Shown piece after piece: positions 13,587 through 14,458 of a stretch of DNA of 14,458 bases (position 1 is its first letter; each line of letters starts with the position of its first letter). Source of the stretch: Selenomonadaceae bacterium. GTDB taxonomy: Bacteria; Bacillota; Negativicutes; Selenomonadales; Selenomonadaceae. Both the position numbers and the translations under genes were made by a program. Location: contig JAEEGN010000294.1 of assembly GCA_016280345.1 (NCBI GenBank), forward strand, positions 1-14,458, written 5' to 3'. Below the pieces are notes generated by a model that was not told the origin of the DNA, ran no database searches, and saw only the letters and a program-made list of their open reading frames with translations.

Positions 13587-14458
13587 TTACAACCGATCCG
13601 TCAGCCATTCCTCCATCAGGGACTGACGGCGGGAGGACAAATCCGTCTCCCGGACTTTTTGACGCAGGGGAAGTACGAAGCGTGGGGAAACGGAAAGCTC
13701 ATCGATCTCCATCGCGAGGAAGGTTTCCGTCAGGCTGAGGTCCGCGGCCATCTCCCCGCAGATGTTTACCCGGATATGGTGTTTATGCGCGTTGTCCGCC
13801 ACCAGTTTAAGAAGCCGCAATACAGCCGGATGGCGGGGATCGCTGTACCGTTTCAGCGCCCTGTTCTGCCGGTCGCACGCCAGCGTGTATTGCGTCAGGT
13901 CGTTGGTGCCGCAGGAGAAAAAGTCCACCAGCTGCGCCAGCCGGTCGCTCATGATGGCCGCCGCCGGCGTTTCCACCATGATGCCGATGGGCACCTTTTC
14001 CGAGAAAGGCAGGTTTTCCTTCCGCAGTTCCTGCCGTACCTGCTCGCAGAGCGCCAGGGCTTCCCGAACCTCCCAGACGCTGGCCACCATGGGAAACATG
14101 ATGCCGAGCTTTCCGCAGACGGACGCCCGGTACAGAGCCCGAAGCTGGGTGCGAAAAAGGTCCGGCCGGGCGAGGCAGAGGCGCAGAGCCCGGTTGCCCA
14201 AAGCGGGATTTTCTTCCCTCGGCAGGCCAAAATAACCGATCTGCTTATCCGCGCCGATATCCAGCGTCCGGATAATGACATCCCAATCCTTCATGGCTTC
14301 CAATACCTGCCGGTAAGCGGAAAACTGCGTCTCCTCATCGGGATAGTCGTCCCGCCCCAGATACAGGAATTCGCTCCGGAACAATCCCACGCCTTCCCCG
14401 TCGTCTTCCACAACCGCGGGCACACCCCCCGGCCCTACGATATTGCCGCAGATACGGA
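13587..14458 (-). CDS. ptsI: PTS enzyme I (phosphoenolpyruvate-protein phosphotransferase), C-terminal part
   Basis: The leftward frame is open from the right edge and gives 290 codons including stop. It is the PEP-binding TIM-barrel domain of enzyme I, which takes phosphate from PEP and passes it through His to HPr for sugar uptake. Seen motifs are GEGVGLFRSEFLYL, TLDIGADKQIGYFGLPREENPALGNRALRLCL, GIMFPMVA, IGIMVETPAAAIM, DFFSCGTNDLTQYTLACDRQN and VNICGEMAADLSL, the last holding the catalytic Cys. The SCGTNDL reading has Cys where Ile is common. The N-terminal phosphohistidine domain lies outside the window, so the start is not visible. It converges on the suf-lysR operon with two hairpins between them. 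ptsH would be expected upstream, off the window. Confidence 0.95.
   Translation of the reverse strand, partial: RICGNIVGPGGVPAVVEDDGEGVGLFRSEFLYLGRDDYPDEETQFSAYRQVLEAMKDWDVIIRTLDIGADKQIGYFGLPREENPALGNRALRLCLARPDLFRTQLRALYRASVCGKLGIMFPMVASVWEVREALALCEQVRQELRKENLPFSEKVPIGIMVETPAAAIMSDRLAQLVDFFSCGTNDLTQYTLACDRQNRALKRYSDPRHPAVLRLLKLVADNAHKHHIRVNICGEMAADLSLTETFLAMEIDELSVSPRFVLPLRQKVRETDLSSRRQSLMEEWLTDRL

Overview
This window looks like chromosomal DNA from a GC-rich, strictly anaerobic Firmicute, most plausibly a member of the Negativicutes (Selenomonas/Megasphaera/Acidaminococcus-like). The grounds are the sufCBDSU gene order with SufU and no SufA/SufE, the strong AGGAGG-type ribosome binding sites, consensus sigma-A promoters, and an sbcDC pair. 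The genus is inferred from general knowledge and cannot be proved from the sequence alone. Only the outermost genes are cut by the window.

Left part (1-2401). A leftward, secreted HAD-type phosphatase gene runs off the left edge; its promoter faces an intact insertion sequence of about 1.69 kb (425-2111). The element encodes an IS4/IS1634-superfamily DDE transposase with a complete D-D-E triad and Y-R-E-K signature, and is bounded by imperfect inverted repeats of about 30 bp. To its right lies a short, well-translated but frameshifted gene start that resembles a phage tail/baseplate protein, probably a prophage remnant.

Middle part (2392-7653, all leftward). A small nitroreductase-family flavoprotein gene is preceded by an unusually long intergenic region that can fold strongly on the same strand, a possible structured leader. 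Next come sbcC and sbcD, a compact operon encoding the SbcCD nuclease, which processes hairpins and double-strand break ends.

Right part (7756-13457, rightward). A tightly packed operon sufC-sufB-sufD-sufS-sufU-lysR encodes the SUF iron-sulfur assembly machine: SufBCD scaffold, SufS cysteine desulfurase and SufU sulfur acceptor. Its last gene is a LysR-type regulator fused to the operon by a 3-nt gap. The suf promoter and the sbcDC promoter are divergent and share the same -35 bases. A strong terminator ends the suf operon. The convergent ptsI gene (PTS enzyme I, C-terminal part only) runs off the right edge.

The most unusual points are the LysR gene inside the suf operon, the shared -35 divergent promoter, the foldable leader before the nitroreductase, the repeated TTTACGGTAATAG motif controlling the IS, and a SufD about a third shorter than its classical relatives. 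I found no CRISPR array, tRNA, rRNA or clear new multi-gene defence-type system.
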